Shown here: in pieces, positions 36,032 through 45,352 of the stretch | Numbering within the stretch: the first letter of the stretch is position 1 | Layout of the letters: each line of letters begins with the position of its first letter | Source of the DNA: Acinetobacter sp. LoGeW2-3 | Lineage (GTDB): Bacteria > Pseudomonadota > Gammaproteobacteria > Pseudomonadales > Moraxellaceae | Assembly: GCF_002688565.1 (NCBI RefSeq) | Contig: NZ_CP024012.1 | Location: 62,001 to 126,000 of the forward strand | Direction: 5' to 3' | DNA: 64,000 bases | Program-made: the position numbers and the translations under genes | Notes under the pieces: generated by a model | What the model was told of the DNA's origin: nothing | Databases searched by the model: none | What the model saw: only the letters and a program-made list of their open reading frames with translations

Positions 36032-37192
36032 ATGAAAAGCACAATCAATAACTATCAAGAAATTCGTGAAGCAGTTCGTGCACTTTGCGCAGAATTCCCG
36101 GCTGAATATCATCGCAAAATTGATGAGGAACGTGCTTATCCTGAAGAATTCGTAGATGCCTTAACTAAAGCTGGTTGGATGGCTGCAATGATTCCGGAAG
36201 AGTACGGTGGTTCAGGTCTTGGTCTGACAGAAGCATCGATCATCATGGAAGAAGTTAACCGCAGTGGTGGTAATGCAGGTTCATGCCATGGTCAGATGTA
36301 TAACATGGGTACATTATTACGCCATGGCTCTAAAGCGCAAAAAGAATTGTATCTACCAAAAATTGCAACTGGTGAATGGCGTTTACAAACTATGGGCGTG
36401 ACTGAGCCAACGACTGGAACAGACACAACCAAAATTAAAACCACAGCTGTAAAAAAAGGTGACCGTTATATAGTTAACGGACAAAAGGTATTTATCTCAC
36501 GCGTACAACATAGTGATTGGATGATCTTGTTGGCACGTACTACACCGTTAGCTGAAGTCACCAAAAAATCTGAAGGTATGTCAATCTTCATGGTTGACCT
36601 GCGTGAAGCTGAAAAAAATGGAATGATTGTTCGCCCTATTCCAAACATGGTGAATCATGAAACTAATGAAATCTTTTTTGATAATCTCGAAATTCCAGAA
36701 GAGAATCTCATTGGCGAAGAAGGTAAAGGCTTTAAATATATCCTTGATGGCTTAAATGCTGAACGTACCTTGATTGCTGCAGAATGTATTGGTGATGGTT
36801 ACTGGTTTATGGATCGTGCTACTCAGTACGTTAAGGACCGTGTTGTATTCGGTCGCCCAATTGGCCAAAACCAAGGTGTACAGTTCCCATTAGCAGAAAA
36901 CTTCATTGAAATTGAAGCTGCGAACTTAATGCGTTTCCGTGCCTGTGAAATGTTTGACCGTGGTGAAAAATGTGGTGCTGAAGCCAATATGGCAAAATAC
37001 CTCGCAGCAAAATCAAGCTGGGAAGCTGCAAACAACTGTCTACAGTTCCATGGTGGTTTTGGTTTTGCCAACGAATATGACATTGAACGTAAATTCCGCG
37101 AAACGCGTTTATACCAAGTCGCTCCTATTTCGACCAACTTGATTTATAGCTTCGTGGCTGAACACTTACTTGGTTTGCCTCGTTCTTTCTAA
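36032..37192 (+). CDS. acyl-CoA dehydrogenase of putative itaconate operon
   Basis: About 386 residues. Signatures: MGVTEPTTGTDTTKIKTTAVKKGDRYIVNGQKVFISR, then DRVVFGRPIGQNQGVQFPLAENFIEIEAANLMRFRACEMFDRGEKCG and the C-terminal QFHGGFGFANEYDIERKFRETRLYQVAPISTNLIYSFVAEHLLGLPRSF. The region corresponding to the usual YEGT(A/T)QI reads YQVAPISTNLI, so the standard catalytic Glu position is changed, an oddity shared by some branched or dicarboxylic acyl-CoA dehydrogenases. An AAGGA box suits the ATG at 36032 rather than the in-frame ATG at 35987. A similar dehydrogenase sits in the P. aeruginosa itaconate operon, where its role is unclear. Confidence 0.85.
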   Translation: MKSTINNYQEIREAVRALCAEFPAEYHRKIDEERAYPEEFVDALTKAGWMAAMIPEEYGGSGLGLTEASIIMEEVNRSGGNAGSCHGQMYNMGTLLRHGSKAQKELYLPKIATGEWRLQTMGVTEPTTGTDTTKIKTTAVKKGDRYIVNGQKVFISRVQHSDWMILLARTTPLAEVTKKSEGMSIFMVDLREAEKNGMIVRPIPNMVNHETNEIFFDNLEIPEENLIGEEGKGFKYILDGLNAERTLIAAECIGDGYWFMDRATQYVKDRVVFGRPIGQNQGVQFPLAENFIEIEAANLMRFRACEMFDRGEKCGAEANMAKYLAAKSSWEAANNCLQFHGGFGFANEYDIERKFRETRLYQVAPISTNLIYSFVAEHLLGLPRSF

Positions 37193-37208
37193 GTCAAGGA
37201 TGATCTCT

Positions 37209-38030
37209 ATGAGTAAAGTGAATAAGTCAGCCCGCTCTTATCTCTTTGTTCCAGCAAACCGTACTGAGCGCTATGAAAAAGCGCTCAGCACTCAAGCGGA
37301 TGTTGTGATCATTGATTTAGAAGATGCAGTACCAGTAGAACTTAAAGATTCAGCACGCCAAGCACTCTGTCAATGGTTGTCTGAACATCCTGAACAACAC
37401 GTCATAGTGCGTATTAACTCGAGCCAGACTGAATGGTTTTCCCAAGATATCCAGTTGGCTCAATATTCAAATGTCAGCGCAATTGTGCTTCCTAAGGCAG
37501 AAGCAGTTGAAGATATCCAGACCATCTTAGCTATTCGCAATATTGATATCTTTCCATTGATTGAAACACCGGTTGGTTTTGCCAAAGTACGTGAAATTGC
37601 CAAAGCTCCACATGTATCTGCCCTCATGTTTGGTTCAATTGATTTCCAATTAGAAATGAACATGCAAGGTGGTTATTTCGAATTACTTTCTTTTAGAAAT
37701 GAATTGGTATTGGTATCTAGATTGGCAGGAATCAACGCACCCGTTGATGGTGTCACTGTTGACTTTAAAGACCAAGAACTGGTTCGGCTAGAAACACAAC
37801 AAGCCAAAAACTTAGGCTTCGCAGGAAAACTGTGTATTCATCCTGCCCAGGTCAACGTTGTGAATGATACCTTTAGTCCAACTGAAGCAGAAATCGAATG
37901 GGCAAAACAGGTTATTAATATCGTAGATCAATCCCAAGGGCAAGCGGTCAGCTTAAATGGGAAAATGATTGATTTACCTGTCATTTTAAAAGCTAAGAAG
38001 ATCTTAGAGCATGCTGCACTAGTGAATTAA
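37209..38030 (+). CDS. ccl: CitE-like lyase, probable (S)-citramalyl-CoA lyase
   Basis: A 273-residue HpcH/HpaI aldolase/citrate lyase beta-like protein. SARSYLFVPANRTERYEKAL gives the CoA-binding N-terminus, then VVIIDLEDAVPVELKDSAR with the metal-binding acid, ALMFGSIDFQLEMNMQGG and GFAGKLCIHPAQVNVVNDTFSPTEAEIEWA. In the itaconate pathway Ccl splits citramalyl-CoA into acetyl-CoA and pyruvate. The ATG at 37209 has AAGGA at 37196-37200. An in-frame ATG at 37170 overlaps the previous gene and is less likely. It is followed directly by a MaoC-like hydratase and a CaiB-type CoA transferase, the partners expected for itaconate use. L-malyl-CoA lyase activity is an alternative. Confidence 0.75.
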   Translation: MSKVNKSARSYLFVPANRTERYEKALSTQADVVIIDLEDAVPVELKDSARQALCQWLSEHPEQHVIVRINSSQTEWFSQDIQLAQYSNVSAIVLPKAEAVEDIQTILAIRNIDIFPLIETPVGFAKVREIAKAPHVSALMFGSIDFQLEMNMQGGYFELLSFRNELVLVSRLAGINAPVDGVTVDFKDQELVRLETQQAKNLGFAGKLCIHPAQVNVVNDTFSPTEAEIEWAKQVINIVDQSQGQAVSLNGKMIDLPVILKAKKILEHAALVN

Positions 38031-38064
38031 GGCTAAGCTTATAAAAGAGATAAAGGATATAAAA

Positions 38065-38916
38065 ATGGAAAAGTTTGATGCTTTCGATGCATGGATCGGC
38101 AAAAAAGAAATACAAGTGGATTACCTTAATCAACGCCCATTGGCAATGATGCAAGCACTGCTTAATCAAGAAAATAAAAACCTAACTGAACTTCCACACT
38201 TATATCACTGGCTGTATTTTTTACCGACTGTGAATAATGAGCAACTTGCAGAAGATGGTCACCCCAAAAAAGGTGGATTCCTGCCCCCTATTCCGTTCCC
38301 TAAACGGATGTGGGCAGGTGGTCGTTTACAGTTCCTGAAAAACATTACAGTCAACCAAGAAATTAAACGTGAATCTGAGATTTTAAAAATTGAATTTAAG
38401 CAAGGTAAAAGCGGTGACATGTATTTTGTCACGGTGAAACACTCAATATTTGCTGATGATCAATTGGCGATTGTAGAAGAACAGGATATTGTATACCGTA
38501 ATACGAGCAATCAGACAAAAACACAACGTGCTGTCATTGTTCCTGCTGCTGAAACCAAACCGTTTAGTTATAAAAAACAATTTCCAATTAATACAACCAG
38601 CCTCTTTCGTTACTCAGCCTTAACCTTTAATAGTCATAAAATTCATTATGATCGCCCCTATGCTATGCAAGAAGAAGGCTATCCAGGTTTAGTGGTTCAT
38701 GGACCATTCCTAGCCACTTTATTAATACATTCCTTTAAAGAAGAATACCCAACCAAAACGATTCAAAGTTTTGACTTCCGTGCAGTCAATCCGGTCTTCG
38801 ATTTTAACGAGTTTTCAATTTGTGGTGATGTGCAAACGCAAAGCGCTGAACTCTGGGTTGAAAAAGAAAACAACCTGATTGCAATGAAAGCAAAAGTGAC
38901 ATTTACTGAGGATTAA
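38065..38916 (+). CDS. ich: MaoC-like hydratase, probable itaconyl-CoA hydratase
   Basis: 283 residues resembling mesaconyl-C4-CoA/itaconyl-CoA hydratases. An N-terminal hotdog half contains HLYHWLYFLPTVNNEQLAEDGHPKKGGFLPPIPFPKRMWAGGRLQF. A C-terminal half has the hydratase motif RYSALTFNSHKIHYDRPYAMQEEGYPGLVVHGPFLATLL, where Asp/His in the HYDRPYA region are catalytic. Ich converts itaconyl-CoA to citramalyl-CoA. The length and two-half fold match this subfamily. An AAAGGA box precedes the ATG. The CoA transferase gene starts 1 bp after its stop, so the two are tightly coupled. Confidence 0.75.
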   Translation: MEKFDAFDAWIGKKEIQVDYLNQRPLAMMQALLNQENKNLTELPHLYHWLYFLPTVNNEQLAEDGHPKKGGFLPPIPFPKRMWAGGRLQFLKNITVNQEIKRESEILKIEFKQGKSGDMYFVTVKHSIFADDQLAIVEEQDIVYRNTSNQTKTQRAVIVPAAETKPFSYKKQFPINTTSLFRYSALTFNSHKIHYDRPYAMQEEGYPGLVVHGPFLATLLIHSFKEEYPTKTIQSFDFRAVNPVFDFNEFSICGDVQTQSAELWVEKENNLIAMKAKVTFTED

Positions 38917-38917
38917 T

Positions 38918-40108
38918 ATGCCAGCCTTAGATGGTATTACTGTCATATCATTGGAGCATGCAATTGCAGCTCCATTTTGTACACGTCAGTTAGCTGATCT
39001 TGGTGCAAGAGTCATTAAAATTGAGCGACCTCGAGTCGGTGACTTTGCCAGAAACTATGATGATCGTGTTCATGGTATGTCATCGCATTTTGTATGGGCT
39101 AATCGTTCAAAAGAAAGCTTAAGCTTAGACTTAAAGACTCAAGATGGACAGGATATTTTAAAAAAACTTCTGCTGAAGGCGGATGTTTTGGTACAAAACT
39201 TGGCCCCAGGTGCAGCCTCACGTTTAGGTTATTCCTATGAAGAACTGGTAAAAATCAATCCTGGAATCATTGTTTGTGATATTTCAGGTTATGGGGATGA
39301 CCAAACATATCCTGGTCCCTATCGTGACAAAAAGGCTTACGATTTACTGATCCAGAGTGAAGCTGGATTTTTATCTGTGACAGGAACTGAACAGGAACCT
39401 GTCAAAGCTGGTTGCTCCATTGTAGACATTTCAGCAGGCATGTATGCCTACAGCAATATTTTGGCTGCCTTGATTGAACGTGACAAGACAGGTAAAGGTA
39501 AACGCATTGATATTTCAATGCTGGAATGCATGACCGAATGGATGGGACATCCCTTGTATTACACCTTAAACGGTGGAGCAGCCCCGGCACGCACAGGTTC
39601 TACACATGCTACAATCTATCCTTATGGTCCATTCGCTACAGGTGACCAGAAACAGGTGGTTTTAGGCGTACAAAATGAACGGGAGTGGCAAGCATTTTGT
39701 ACCATTGTTTTAGACAAGCCTCAACTTAGCGAAGACCCACTATTTCAGAATAATGCCTTACGTTCCAAAAACCGTCAGCTATTGCGACACATCATTGAGC
39801 AGACCTTTTCTCAGTGGGATCAAAAAGAAATTTTATCTCGTTTAGAACATGCCAAAATTGCCAATGCCAGTGTGAATGAAATTCAAGAAGTTTGGCAGCA
39901 CCCACAGCTTGAAGCACGTCAACGCTGGATGGAGGTTGACTCTCCAATTGGAATTGTCCCAGCACTTAAACCCGTTGGTTTAAGTGATGAAAATGATTTT
40001 GTCATGAAACCAATTCCTGATTTAGGACAGCATTCTTTAAAAATCTTAGTTGAATTGGGTTATGACCCAGATGCTATTCAAGTGTTATCTGCACAAGGAA
40101 TTATTTAA
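38918..40108 (+). CDS. ict: CaiB/BaiF CoA transferase, probable itaconate CoA transferase
   Basis: 396 residues. ITVISLEHAIAAPFCTRQLADLGARVIKIERPRVGDFARNYD at the N-terminus, NRSKESLSLDLKTQDG, and the catalytic Asp in GCSIVDISAGMYAYSNILAALIERDKTGKGKRIDISMLE (about residue 171). These are type III CoA-transferase hallmarks. In the itaconate pathway Ict moves CoA from succinyl-CoA to itaconate. It follows the Ich-like gene by 1 bp with a GAGG box. Together with the lyase and LysR regulator it reproduces the itaconate-degradation gene set. A second CaiB-type gene in the window (24277) serves another cluster. Confidence 0.75.
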   Translation: MPALDGITVISLEHAIAAPFCTRQLADLGARVIKIERPRVGDFARNYDDRVHGMSSHFVWANRSKESLSLDLKTQDGQDILKKLLLKADVLVQNLAPGAASRLGYSYEELVKINPGIIVCDISGYGDDQTYPGPYRDKKAYDLLIQSEAGFLSVTGTEQEPVKAGCSIVDISAGMYAYSNILAALIERDKTGKGKRIDISMLECMTEWMGHPLYYTLNGGAAPARTGSTHATIYPYGPFATGDQKQVVLGVQNEREWQAFCTIVLDKPQLSEDPLFQNNALRSKNRQLLRHIIEQTFSQWDQKEILSRLEHAKIANASVNEIQEVWQHPQLEARQRWMEVDSPIGIVPALKPVGLSDENDFVMKPIPDLGQHSLKILVELGYDPDAIQVLSAQGII

Positions 40109-40197
40109 TTACTCAGTCATGAATACATTAATATTTTCATGACAAAAATTTTATTCAAAAATTTGGAATTTAAATAATCATCAAAGAGTTATATAAC

Positions 40198-41910
40198 ATG
40201 GAAGATATAGTTAGAGAATCGATGGAATTTGACGTAGTCATCGTAGGTGCAGGCCCTGCGGGTCTTTCTGCTGCGATCAAAATCCGTCAGCTTGCAATTG
40301 AAAACAACCTGAATGATCTGTCCGTTTGTGTCGTGGAAAAAGGCTCCGAAGTCGGTGCTCATATTCTTTCTGGTGCTGTACTTGAACCGCGTGCAATCAA
40401 TGAACTGTTCCCGAACTGGAAAGAAGAAGGAGCGCCTTTAAATGTCCCAGTCACTGAAGATAAAACCTTCTTCCTTTTATCTGAGACTACCTCTAAAGAA
40501 GCACCGCATTGGATGGTGCCGAAAACCATGCATAACGATGGCAACTACGTGATCTCACTCGGTAACGTGGTACGCTGGTTAGGTCAAAAAGCAGAAGAAC
40601 TGGAAGTATCCATCTTCCCAGGCTTTGCCGCTGCTGAAATCCTGTACCATGAAGATGGTTCAGTAAAAGGCATCCAAACCGGTGACATGGGCATAGGTAA
40701 AGATGGTGAACCAACACATAACTTTACCCCAGGTTACGAGCTTCATGCCAAATACACCATCTTTGCTGAAGGCTGCCGCGGTCATTTAGGTAAACGCCTG
40801 ATCCAGAAATTCAACCTGGATAAAGATGCAGATCCACAGCACTACGGGATCGGGATTAAAGAACTCTGGGAAATCGACCCTGCAAAACATAAACCAGGTC
40901 TGGTAATGCATGGTGCCGGCTGGCCATTGTCTGAAACCGGTTCTTCAGGTGGCTGGTGGTTATACCACGCGGAAAACAACCAGGTCACTCTGGGCATGAT
41001 TGTGGACCTTTCTTACGAAAATCCGCACATGTATCCATTCATGGAAATGCAGCGCTGGAAAACTCATCCACTGATCAAACAGTATCTGGAAGGTGGTAAG
41101 CGTATTTCTTATGGCGCACGTGCTGTCGTGAAAGGTGGCTTTAACTCTCTGCCGAAATTCACCCTCCCAGGCGGTTGCTTAATTGGTGATGATGCCGGCT
41201 TCCTGAACTTTGCCAAAATTAAAGGTTCACACACAGCCATGAAATCAGGCATGCTGTGTGGTGAAGCGGTGTTTGAAGCGATTGCTGCCGGTGTCGAAAA
41301 AGGGGGTGACCTTGCGATTGCCCGTGTCACGGAAGGTGAAGACCTGTTCGAAAAAGAACTGACAGCTTACACGGACAAGTTCAACAACAGCTGGCTGAAA
41401 GAAGAGTTGTATAACGCGCGTAACTTTGGTTCGGCAATGCACAAACTCGGTCAATGGATGGGTGGTGCGTTCAACTTTATCGACCAGAACGTCTTTAAAG
41501 TACCATTTACCCTGCATGACCTGGTGCCAGACTTTAAGACGCTGAAAACCGTGGATGCAGTCAACTTCAAGCCAAACTATCCAAAACCGGATGGCAAGCT
41601 GACCTTTGACCGTTTGTCTTCAGTATTTGTATCGAATACCGTTCATGAAGAAAATCAGCCTGTTCATTTATATCTAAAGTCTGAAACTATACCAATAAGT
41701 GTAAATCTACCGAATTGGGGTGAACCTGCTCAACGTTATTGTCCAGCAGGTGTTTATGAAATCATGGAAAATGATGATGGCTCGAAGCGCTTCCAGATCA
41801 ACGCAGCGAACTGTGTACACTGTAAGACCTGTGACATCAAAGATCCTTCTCAGAATATCACCTGGGTAACACCGGAAGGTGCTGGTGGTCCAAACTATCC
41901 GAATATGTAA
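40198..41910 (+). CDS. etfD: electron-transfer flavoprotein-ubiquinone oxidoreductase
   Basis: A 570-residue membrane-associated flavoprotein that takes electrons from ETF and reduces ubiquinone. FAD motif DVVIVGAGPAGLSAAIKI at the N-terminus, then EKGSEVGAHILSGAVLEPRAINELFPNW, the quinone/membrane-binding region GGWWLYHAENNQVTLGMIVDLSYENPHMYPF and a C-terminal [4Fe-4S] domain with Cys in RYCPAGVYE and NCVHCKTCDIKDP. It serves both acyl-CoA dehydrogenases of the window. Codon use is unusual: most of the gene is rich in CTG and G/C-ending codons, while about 41640-41750 is AT-rich like the neighbouring genes, suggesting a mosaic history. A potential hairpin ACTGCC/GGCAGT follows it. Confidence 0.9.
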   Translation: MEDIVRESMEFDVVIVGAGPAGLSAAIKIRQLAIENNLNDLSVCVVEKGSEVGAHILSGAVLEPRAINELFPNWKEEGAPLNVPVTEDKTFFLLSETTSKEAPHWMVPKTMHNDGNYVISLGNVVRWLGQKAEELEVSIFPGFAAAEILYHEDGSVKGIQTGDMGIGKDGEPTHNFTPGYELHAKYTIFAEGCRGHLGKRLIQKFNLDKDADPQHYGIGIKELWEIDPAKHKPGLVMHGAGWPLSETGSSGGWWLYHAENNQVTLGMIVDLSYENPHMYPFMEMQRWKTHPLIKQYLEGGKRISYGARAVVKGGFNSLPKFTLPGGCLIGDDAGFLNFAKIKGSHTAMKSGMLCGEAVFEAIAAGVEKGGDLAIARVTEGEDLFEKELTAYTDKFNNSWLKEELYNARNFGSAMHKLGQWMGGAFNFIDQNVFKVPFTLHDLVPDFKTLKTVDAVNFKPNYPKPDGKLTFDRLSSVFVSNTVHEENQPVHLYLKSETIPISVNLPNWGEPAQRYCPAGVYEIMENDDGSKRFQINAANCVHCKTCDIKDPSQNITWVTPEGAGGPNYPNM

Positions 41911-42016
41911 TTCGGAAGTTAATACTGCCATGGCAGTACTCACCCATTTATGATGTGGTTATAATCCCTTCATTGATTTTTTTAGGTAATCCCAGCTTCC
42001 AAGGGAGCTGGAATTA
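41911..42016 (+). ncRNA. partial second copy of the small-RNA 3' region
   Basis: CCCATT at 41943-41948, CTTCATTGAT near 41969-41978 and TTTTAGGTAATCC (about 41980-41992) are followed by a stem CCAGCTTCC/GGGAGCTGG (41991-42011). This order and much of the sequence match 13942-14020 of the structured RNA candidate, whereas its upstream hairpins are absent. Instead the palindrome ACTGCCATGGCAGT (about 41925-41938), probably the ETF-QO terminator, precedes it. It is read as a truncated copy. It lies about 150 bp from the end of the recombinase trio, so it might mark an insertion boundary. Confidence 0.45.
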
Positions 42017-42167
42017 AAATTTATCTACATAATCCAAATCTATGCCCCCTATTGGTAGCCTGCTATCAAAATGATTAGGGTTTGATTGATGATATGCCCT
42101 TCTGTTCTACAGAATAACTAACGTAATTTTTTCAACTAAAATTTGACCTTATTTTTTAAATAGTTTT
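42017..42167. other. intergenic DNA at left edge of recombinase trio
   Basis: About 150 bp without a gene. TAAAATTTGACCTTATTTTT (about 42137-42156) partly resembles TAAAATAGACCTTAATTTT at about 49153-49171, on the far side of the trio and toxin-antitoxin pair. These may be worn direct repeats bounding an island. The similarity is too low-complexity to be certain. Confidence 0.3.
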
Positions 42168-45100
42168 TTACCATGCTTCTTCTAACTGTACAGCCATAAT
42201 CATTAAATGAAGGAGTACGGCAAGCGTAATATTTTTGTTATCTTCTTTTCTTATAAAGCTAATTCTTTGGATTTTTTCTTTCTTGCTTGAATCTGAAGCC
42301 AGATCATCGATATCAATCATTACTGTTTTTTCTAGAACCCTAGAAACACCAGTAATGAAGACTTTAACATTCTGCTCCTTAGATTGAATGCTATCTGTAT
42401 TACTTTTTGCATAGTTTTCCTGCTTAGATTCTCGAATTTGAAAATGTAGAAAATTTTTACGCTGTTTGGCATCTGTCATCAGTACTTGTAAAGCTTGCTT
42501 CAATATGTCGTCTGCTTCCTCCTTAATAGCAATTAATACTTCTTTAGGTTGTATTAACTTTAATTTTTTACATCGATCGTATAAATCATCAAAAAATATT
42601 TCATTTTCATCGGGGATAAAATCTTGATAATCAAGGTTAAAACTTTTGGGTTCTATCCACTTTTTGCTCAGAAAGCTACAACGGCGTAACCATAATTTGG
42701 CCTGCTCATCATCCAAATATCGTTCTTTTACTGCCATAATTCTATCCAATGGATTTAATTGAACTTTTTTAACTTTTAGTGCTGCTGATACTGTCTTTTG
42801 CACCTTAATTTCATTTTTTTTAATACACATCCATTTAAATTCTGGAATCTTAAGCAAGTTATTTATAGCTTTAAATTCATCATTATCGGCCTCTATACCT
42901 AAACATTTTTGGAGAACTTGTTTATGAATCATGTAATTACTGTTGATAATCCGATCAATAGCTATAAGTTCTAATACATGACAATAATTAGAAGCTGTTT
43001 GTTCAATACTGCTATGCCCCATCCAGGAAGCAAGTGCTCTCCATTTATGTTGAATCATATCCTGTTGTAGATATGCCTCTTGACCGAAGAAAAGTTCACG
43101 TAGATTTTTTACTTGCCGCATTGAATAATCAGTATAGGTGTGAATAAGATTAGGAGATCCCCCTAAGAGTATTGCCAACATATTTGCTGCACTATGACGT
43201 AGAGAATGAAAGCTGTAACCGTGATTTTCTCCATAAATTGTCTTTAGTACAGTAGAGGTAACTTGTGTGATGCAAGACTCAGTCAGCACTTGACCTTTAT
43301 GATTGAATAATAAGTGATCATTTTTATTGTTTTTCCATTGTATATACCGATTCTTTAAGAACTCCTTAAAGATTTCAAATTCTTTTTTCATGAGCAGGTG
43401 TCTTATGGGTAACTGCCGATGAGCATTTGGTGTTTTCAGACGGCGATAAGGATTATTTTGGATACACAGCCTAATATTTTTGAGCTTATTTTTACTCAGG
43501 TTTGAGTATGTCAGTTCAGGGCAAATCACATCTTCAAGTGTTAAGCAGCGTACTTCATTCAACCTAAGTCCTAAGCGGAATGACAGAACATATATTAATT
43601 TCAGGGGAGTAATATGTTCATACCAGCTCTGGTTTATATTACCCAACAGATCTAACTGGCTAAGCATTTTATTAAACATAGATGGACTGATTATTCGAGC
43701 ATTTGTAATTTGCATATGCTTGTACTTTGTTTGCTTTAGTAGCTTAACCTCTGGGGTTTTAAATTTTTCACAGCAAAATGCATGGAATGCTTTTATACGT
43801 CCAAATCGATATGCCTCACTGTTATGCCCTTTCCGCGATGATTTAGCCTCATCTTTCTTTTTTGCCTTTTCATCACGCTCACGGCAATTCCATAAAAGTT
43901 GCTGATACAGATCCGTATAGTCTTCTTCACTTAACTTATCAAGATCGATTTTACGGAACCATACTTCAAATATGAAATCTTTGGCAAAACAGCTTAAATA
44001 TTTGGTTATACTCGCTACTTTTAGATCCTTCTTCCTAAGATGAAATACCCAGGCAATCAGGCGTAGTTGAGCTTGGATCAGATTTTTTTCTTCTGAATTT
44101 GCCTGCAGAAATTTTTGTTCTAATTCTTCCTGAATCCGGATATATCGATCATAAAAGTTATTATTATGCTCTCTGTACCTCTTTATTCCACCTTGTTGAA
44201 CAAGCTCCGGCTGTATGTTTTCAAACAGTTGGATTTTGAAAGGAATACTTTTTAGTTTTTCATTAATTGAAACTAATTCATCTTCTTTAGCGTGAAGCTG
44301 TTCTTGTTCTATTTTAATATTTTTTAATTCTATACCTTGGATTGCCGCAGCAGTGGCACTTAAAAAAATGTGTTCTTGTGGTCTTAGCGCTACAGTATTA
44401 ATGTTCTGGGCAAGTACATTGCCTAAAAAGATGTCTAGTTTTAATTCCTTGTCAAATTGTAGAGCCATTTGTACAAATTGAAATGCATTCAGTTCTTTCT
44501 TTCTGAGTAGTGAGCACAGTTTTATTACATATTCTGTCTGTTCCAAATGACTAAGGCTTTTTAGGATGCAGTGCTTAATATCTGTATTAGTTTCTTTATC
44601 ATTATGCGACCCCATACGTAAGGAAAGAGCCTGTAAAAAGAATTGAGTCCAAGGATTCAAATAGACATAAGCCCATTGATAAAGTTGATCTTTTTCAAAA
44701 TCATTACCATATGAATCATTTTTGACTTTCAAATGTAGAATTATTGGATTATCTTTTAAATTATTACCTTGATATAACCGAAAGCTTTCCAAAGATTTCT
44801 TAGATAAAGCTTCTTGCAGTACCTCAGATAAACTTGAAAGCATATCCGGACTTGAACAACCAGAGAAGTAGATCAGACTAAGATATAAATGACCCCATAA
44901 GCTTTCCTCATCTACATTTTCTGAAAAGTTACTTTGCCAATAACCTTTCAACTTTTTATAGACATGAATATGCATTTCCGCAGCTTCAGCGCGCGTTGCA
45001 GTACTTTCAATCTTCCTTGGTGGTAGCACAACAATTTTAGTCTTTGGACGAATCTTTATTTTATAAAATTCACCGTAGTCAGCATTTAACCTATCTGCAT

Positions 45101-45350
45101 ACTGTGCAAATTCTTCTTCTAGATACTCAATATATTCCCGTCGTTCAGTACTTGAAAACTTATGGATAGTACAGTTGAAAGTTTCTCTAAAACTCTCCCA
45201 TTGATGCTGTATGAGTTGATCAAGCTGAATTTGCTGAGCTTCTCTCACTTGTGAAGACGTTAGATTCTTTTCATAATTTAATTTTTTTCTGATGCCTTTA
45301 AACCATTCATTTAATTTCGATTGAATAAGTTCTTTATCTTTTTTATGCAT
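42168..45350 (-). CDS. giant tyrosine recombinase (1060 residues), trio protein 3
   Basis: Very large for the family (usual 300-450 residues). Residues 1 to about 540 are mostly helical and charged, without a known domain. Residues about 575-800 form the catalytic core: box I Arg in SFRLGLRLNEVRCLTLEDV (about 596), a Lys region RLKTPNAHRQLP (about 638), HSLRHSAANMLAILLGG (His 715, Arg 718) and WMGHSSIEQTASNYCHVL (His 779, Tyr 789 as nucleophile). Residues 800-1060 are an unassigned tail. It should cut and rejoin DNA at a specific site. The gene starts 2 bp after the 787-residue partner, so the three are one operon. The architecture resembles the recombinase of Gamma-Mobile-Trio elements; this is a hypothesis. 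Confidence 0.75.
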   Translation of the reverse strand: MHKKDKELIQSKLNEWFKGIRKKLNYEKNLTSSQVREAQQIQLDQLIQHQWESFRETFNCTIHKFSSTERREYIEYLEEEFAQYADRLNADYGEFYKIKIRPKTKIVVLPPRKIESTATRAEAAEMHIHVYKKLKGYWQSNFSENVDEESLWGHLYLSLIYFSGCSSPDMLSSLSEVLQEALSKKSLESFRLYQGNNLKDNPIILHLKVKNDSYGNDFEKDQLYQWAYVYLNPWTQFFLQALSLRMGSHNDKETNTDIKHCILKSLSHLEQTEYVIKLCSLLRKKELNAFQFVQMALQFDKELKLDIFLGNVLAQNINTVALRPQEHIFLSATAAAIQGIELKNIKIEQEQLHAKEDELVSINEKLKSIPFKIQLFENIQPELVQQGGIKRYREHNNNFYDRYIRIQEELEQKFLQANSEEKNLIQAQLRLIAWVFHLRKKDLKVASITKYLSCFAKDFIFEVWFRKIDLDKLSEEDYTDLYQQLLWNCRERDEKAKKKDEAKSSRKGHNSEAYRFGRIKAFHAFCCEKFKTPEVKLLKQTKYKHMQITNARIISPSMFNKMLSQLDLLGNINQSWYEHITPLKLIYVLSFRLGLRLNEVRCLTLEDVICPELTYSNLSKNKLKNIRLCIQNNPYRRLKTPNAHRQLPIRHLLMKKEFEIFKEFLKNRYIQWKNNKNDHLLFNHKGQVLTESCITQVTSTVLKTIYGENHGYSFHSLRHSAANMLAILLGGSPNLIHTYTDYSMRQVKNLRELFFGQEAYLQQDMIQHKWRALASWMGHSSIEQTASNYCHVLELIAIDRIINSNYMIHKQVLQKCLGIEADNDEFKAINNLLKIPEFKWMCIKKNEIKVQKTVSAALKVKKVQLNPLDRIMAVKERYLDDEQAKLWLRRCSFLSKKWIEPKSFNLDYQDFIPDENEIFFDDLYDRCKKLKLIQPKEVLIAIKEEADDILKQALQVLMTDAKQRKNFLHFQIRESKQENYAKSNTDSIQSKEQNVKVFITGVSRVLEKTVMIDIDDLASDSSKKEKIQRISFIRKEDNKNITLAVLLHLMIMAVQLEEAW

Positions 45351-45352
45351 AC

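Noticed and set aside
43480..43905. 141-codon plus-strand open frame inside the giant recombinase gene
   Set aside because: Overlaps the catalytic core frame on the other strand and shows no family features.
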